NCBI GenBank assembly: GCA_026397895.1
Contig: JAPLTZ010000296.1
Coordinates: forward strand, 1-7,590
Length of the DNA stretch: 7,590 nt
DNA from: Verrucomicrobiota bacterium
Lineage (GTDB): Bacteria > Verrucomicrobiota > Verrucomicrobiia > Limisphaerales > JAFMIX01
Direction: 5' to 3'
Positions 5,946 to 7,590 of this stretch are shown here, in pieces (positions within the stretch are counted from its first letter, which is position 1; each line of letters starts with the position of its first letter). The translations under genes and the position numbers were made by a program. The notes under the pieces are model-generated. The model made no database searches. It was not told where the DNA came from and saw only the letters and a program-made list of their open reading frames with translations.

Positions 5946-7590
5946 ATGAATGAACCATCCCAACCGCCGCCGGAAAAACTCCCGCCGCCAACCGCGCGCG
6001 GCTTCCGCGCCGCCGTCGCGCTGCTCGGGCTGTTCATCCTGCTCGCCGCCGCCGCGCGTGCGTGGCTGCACTTCCACACCCCGCTCGTGCCCGGCATGAA
6101 CGGCGCCTACTACCTCGTTCAGGCGCGGTGCGTGCTTGAGCGCGGCACGCCCGGCATCCCGGATTTGCCGCTCACGTTCTATCTGCACGCCGCATTCGCG
6201 TGGCTGGTGCAACACCTCGCCGGTGTCTCCCAAGCCGACGCCATCGTTTTCGCCGTCAAACTGCTCGATTCAATTCTCCCGCCGCTCGTCGCCGTGCCGC
6301 TGTTCTGGATGGGCCGGCGCTGGACGCGCAAACAGGGCTTCTCCACCACCACCGTGCTCGTGCCCGCCGTCTTCGCCTGCCTCGGTGCGCAGGCGCTGGG
6401 CATGGCTGGCGACTTCCAGAAAAATTCCCTCGGCCTCATCTGGCTCGCCGCGCTCGCGCCGGCGGCCCATGTGTTCCTGGAAAAACAAAACTGGCGCTCC
6501 GCGCTCGCGCCGCTGGGGATTTTTGCGCTGCTCGGCCTCACACACATCGGCGTGCTCGGCGCGGCGATATTTTTCGCCGCCGCGCTCGTCGTCTGCGGCG
6601 CGGTCGTGGCGGGGCGCGCGGCCATCCGCAAACTCCTCGCCGTCGCCGGCGTGGGGTTGGCGATCCTCGCCGTCGCAGGGTTGGTCGTGTATCTGGCCTA
6701 CGACCCGGCGCGGGTGAAGCGGCTCGTCCGCACCGTGCTCGCCCCACAGACCTTCGCCAGCCAGGACGACAAAAAACATCCGTCCGGTTTCCGCCCGCCG
6801 GCGGCTCGCCCCGCCATGCGTCCCGACGGCAACAACCTCCCGCCCGGATTCGGCCTGCCGCCGAACGCGCCGGGACTGACGCTGCTGCGGCGCGTGCCGT
6901 GGCTGCCCGCTGCGTTGTTCCTCGGCGTCGGCGGCGCGGGCCTCGCCGTGGCGGTGGCGCGGAGAAAATTTCTGCCGGCCAACGACGTCGCGCTCGCGCT
7001 TGCCGCCGCACTTACCTGCGCCGTGCTGGGCGGGCCGTTCTTCGCGATGGACAAAGCGATGCGGCTGCGCCTCATCGCCGCGATTCCCGCTGCGCTGACC
7101 TTTTCCTTCCTGCTGGCGAACACGCGCTGGGCGATCGTCCGCCGCGCGCTTGGCGCGCTGGTGCTGGCGGCGACCGTTTTCAGCGCCGCGATTTTTCTGT
7201 GCAATGGCGGCCGCCACGCCATCGTGAGCGAGGAGACGGTGGCGGAGTTGCGGACATTGCGGGAGTTCGCGTCGCCGCCGGAAAGCACGCTTATCGTCGC
7301 GCGGCACGGACTCGAATGGTGGGTGGCGTGGACGCTCCACACGCACATCGCCCACGCCGATTCGGTGGCGGCGGAGGATTGGACGCGGTTCAAAAATGTA
7401 TTCTACCTCGTCGAGAAGAACAATCGCGGGCTGCCGCCGCGCGGCGCCGGCGGATTTCGGCCCGGCCCGCCGCCGGATTTTCCGCCGGACGGGCGGCCGC
7501 AGCCGTTCGGGCCGCGGCCCGGCATGCCGCCCGGCGGTGGGCCAATGGGCGGGATGATGAACGTGCGGATTCCGCCCGGCGCGGAAATTC
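5946..7590 (+). CDS. Multi-pass membrane protein, probable GT-C/family 39-like glycosyltransferase (partial, 3' end outside window)
   Basis: 548 codons open to the right edge, without a stop. A proline-rich N-terminus (MNEPSQPPPEKLPPP) precedes about 11 hydrophobic segments, at roughly residues 19-40, 74-93, 97-120, 132-150, 154-172, 183-218 (probably two), 221-247, 310-335, 344-365, 369-388 and 392-418. The first outer loop has GAYYLVQARCVLERG followed by PDLPLTFYL. This resembles membrane glycosyltransferases that use lipid-linked sugars, whose first loop carries a G-YY--Q-R--LE-G--PD-PL-FYL pattern. The acidic residue often found in this loop just before the YY is Asn-Gly here, so activity is uncertain. 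After the last segment comes a soluble part with ARHGLEWWVAWTLHTHIAHA (about 451-470). Two Pro/Gly/Arg-rich stretches interrupt it, at about 275-308 between membrane segments and from about 495 to the edge. Substrate unknown; a plain membrane protein of unknown role is the alternative. Confidence 0.62.
   Translation, partial: MNEPSQPPPEKLPPPTARGFRAAVALLGLFILLAAAARAWLHFHTPLVPGMNGAYYLVQARCVLERGTPGIPDLPLTFYLHAAFAWLVQHLAGVSQADAIVFAVKLLDSILPPLVAVPLFWMGRRWTRKQGFSTTTVLVPAVFACLGAQALGMAGDFQKNSLGLIWLAALAPAAHVFLEKQNWRSALAPLGIFALLGLTHIGVLGAAIFFAAALVVCGAVVAGRAAIRKLLAVAGVGLAILAVAGLVVYLAYDPARVKRLVRTVLAPQTFASQDDKKHPSGFRPPAARPAMRPDGNNLPPGFGLPPNAPGLTLLRRVPWLPAALFLGVGGAGLAVAVARRKFLPANDVALALAAALTCAVLGGPFFAMDKAMRLRLIAAIPAALTFSFLLANTRWAIVRRALGALVLAATVFSAAIFLCNGGRHAIVSEETVAELRTLREFASPPESTLIVARHGLEWWVAWTLHTHIAHADSVAAEDWTRFKNVFYLVEKNNRGLPPRGAGGFRPGPPPDFPPDGRPQPFGPRPGMPPGGGPMGGMMNVRIPPGAEI

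Noticed and set aside
6270..7355. A 361-codon minus-strand open frame and other frames inside the membrane protein gene
   Set aside because: The plus strand has a continuous hydrophobic multi-pass protein here, while the minus-strand product is His/Arg/Gln-rich nonsense.

Overview
This window is GC-rich and bacterial, with densely packed plus-strand genes. The long minus-strand open frames are antisense shadows of these genes. The mix of an E. coli-type RecBCD operon, a stand-alone FlbD-like protein and a large GT-C-like membrane protein would fit Verrucomicrobiota or a related PVC lineage. That placement rests on general resemblance only and is low to moderate confidence.

Layout: (1) 2-88 is the C-terminal end of recC. 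(2) 85-3546 is recB, overlapping recC by GTGA. (3) 3543-5362 is recD, overlapping the probable old recB stop by ATGA. (4) 5490-5564 is tRNA-Val(CAC) with an encoded CCA. (5) 5596-5829 is a small FlbD-family protein, only 31 nt after the tRNA. (6) 5946 to the window end is the start of a multi-pass membrane protein resembling GT-C/family 39 glycosyltransferases, with proline-rich inserts.

recC, recB and recD form one operon for the RecBCD (exonuclease V) helicase-nuclease, which resects double-strand breaks and loads RecA. Here the operon is not intact as read. The RecB helicase part has every expected motif up to about base 2680. After that there are four discontinuities: a -1 frame change in the RecB linker (about 2680-2703), apparent loss of the QxxxY segment of the nuclease domain (about 3420), a shortened RecB tail that runs in frame into RecD (about 3495-3543), and a -1 frame change with loss of about 11 codons in RecD (about 4923-4930). 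The DNA before and after this stretch reads cleanly. Either the operon is decaying in this strain or the assembly carries clustered small deletions, and the sequence alone cannot decide.

I see no CRISPR array, insertion sequence, phage gene, toxin-antitoxin pair or defence island, and no convincing new system. The points most worth checking are the clustered recBD lesions and the tRNA-Val/flbD-like pair that seems to share a transcript.
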